Shown here: piece after piece, positions 33,511 to 33,573 of the stretch | Position numbering within the stretch: the stretch's first letter is position 1 | Layout of the letters: each line of letters starts with the position of its first letter | Assembly (NCBI GenBank): GCA_014237365.1 | Contig: JABZFQ010000340.1 | Span: forward strand, 1 to 33,573 | Source of the DNA: Desulfobacteraceae bacterium | GTDB taxonomy: Bacteria; Desulfobacterota; Desulfobacteria; Desulfobacterales; ETH-SRB1 | Length of the DNA: 33,573 nt | Direction of reading: 5' to 3' | Notes under the pieces: model-generated | The model's input: only the letters and a program-made list of their open reading frames with translations | Told to the model about the DNA's origin: nothing | The model's database searches: none | Position numbers and translations under genes: made by a program

Positions 33511-33573
33511 CTCTGTGATATATGCGAGATATTGGTGGAATGTGCAAAACGATTCGAACCTCCGGAAAATCCG

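Noticed and set aside
33514-33573. Possible tRNA on the minus strand at the right edge (GGTTCGAATC-like T-loop and a CCACCA-like string).
   Set aside because: The bases following the TTCGAAT loop do not pair with the preceding GGAGG, and no anticodon or D arm of the right spacing is visible in the bases available, so no tRNA is called.

Overview
This is an AT-rich bacterial chromosome segment in which every gene I could support is on the + strand. The content suggests a Gram-negative, probably Desulfobacterota-like (old Deltaproteobacteria) organism. The evidence is a lipoprotein secretin, outer-membrane beta-barrel and Wza-like proteins, a complete type II secretion (T2SS) core, and many short palindromic repeats between genes. 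The taxonomic guess is inference from gene content only.

Layout. (1) 1-1420: end of aromatic amino-acid synthesis, with the C-terminal part of chorismate synthase and prephenate dehydrogenase overlapping it. (2) 1677-7396: an exopolysaccharide export and length-control operon with a CpsB-type PHP phosphatase, an unrecognised secreted protein, an outer-membrane beta-barrel, a short Wza-like exporter and a Wzc-like BY-kinase. (3) 7901-10987: three secreted FN3/Ig-like proteins, two of which share a nearly identical 140-residue C-terminal module. (4) 11168-14040: galE and a fused sulfurylase-like/APS kinase protein whose sulfurylase motifs look degenerate. (5) 14052-20971: an ExeA-like ATPase fused to an OmpA peptidoglycan-binding domain, a small membrane protein, two GspE/PilB-like ATPases with sensor domains (GAF in one; MshEN plus cNMP-binding in the other), and ispF. 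(6) 21196-31619: a T2SS operon in the order gspG-E-F-H-I-J-K-L-M-C-D, tightly packed or overlapping until the gspC-gspD gap. (7) 31920-33461: an AAA-ATPase-like/PD-(D/E)XK protein of the DUF1703 kind.

The most striking non-coding feature is a family of palindromic MITE-like elements. Full length is about 186-188 bp, the terminal inverted repeat begins GGAACGTGGACGAA, and the flanking 3-bp duplication is TTA or TAA. Six copies or remnants lie at 1417, 7393, 9441, 10988, 20958 and 28084. Five of the six touch or nearly touch the stop codon of the gene upstream. At tyrA the insertion can be read as converting a TAA stop to TAG without changing the protein. Other inverted-repeat elements lie at 7603-7804, 11093-11145 and 29146-29414. 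The last of these supplies the final codons and stop of gspC.

How the genes may work together (inference): the polysaccharide operon, GalE (UDP-galactose supply), the APS kinase (PAPS supply, possibly for sulfation) and secreted adhesin-like proteins would build a surface matrix. The T2SS, with three assembly-type ATPases that may sense different signals, would export proteins to that surface.
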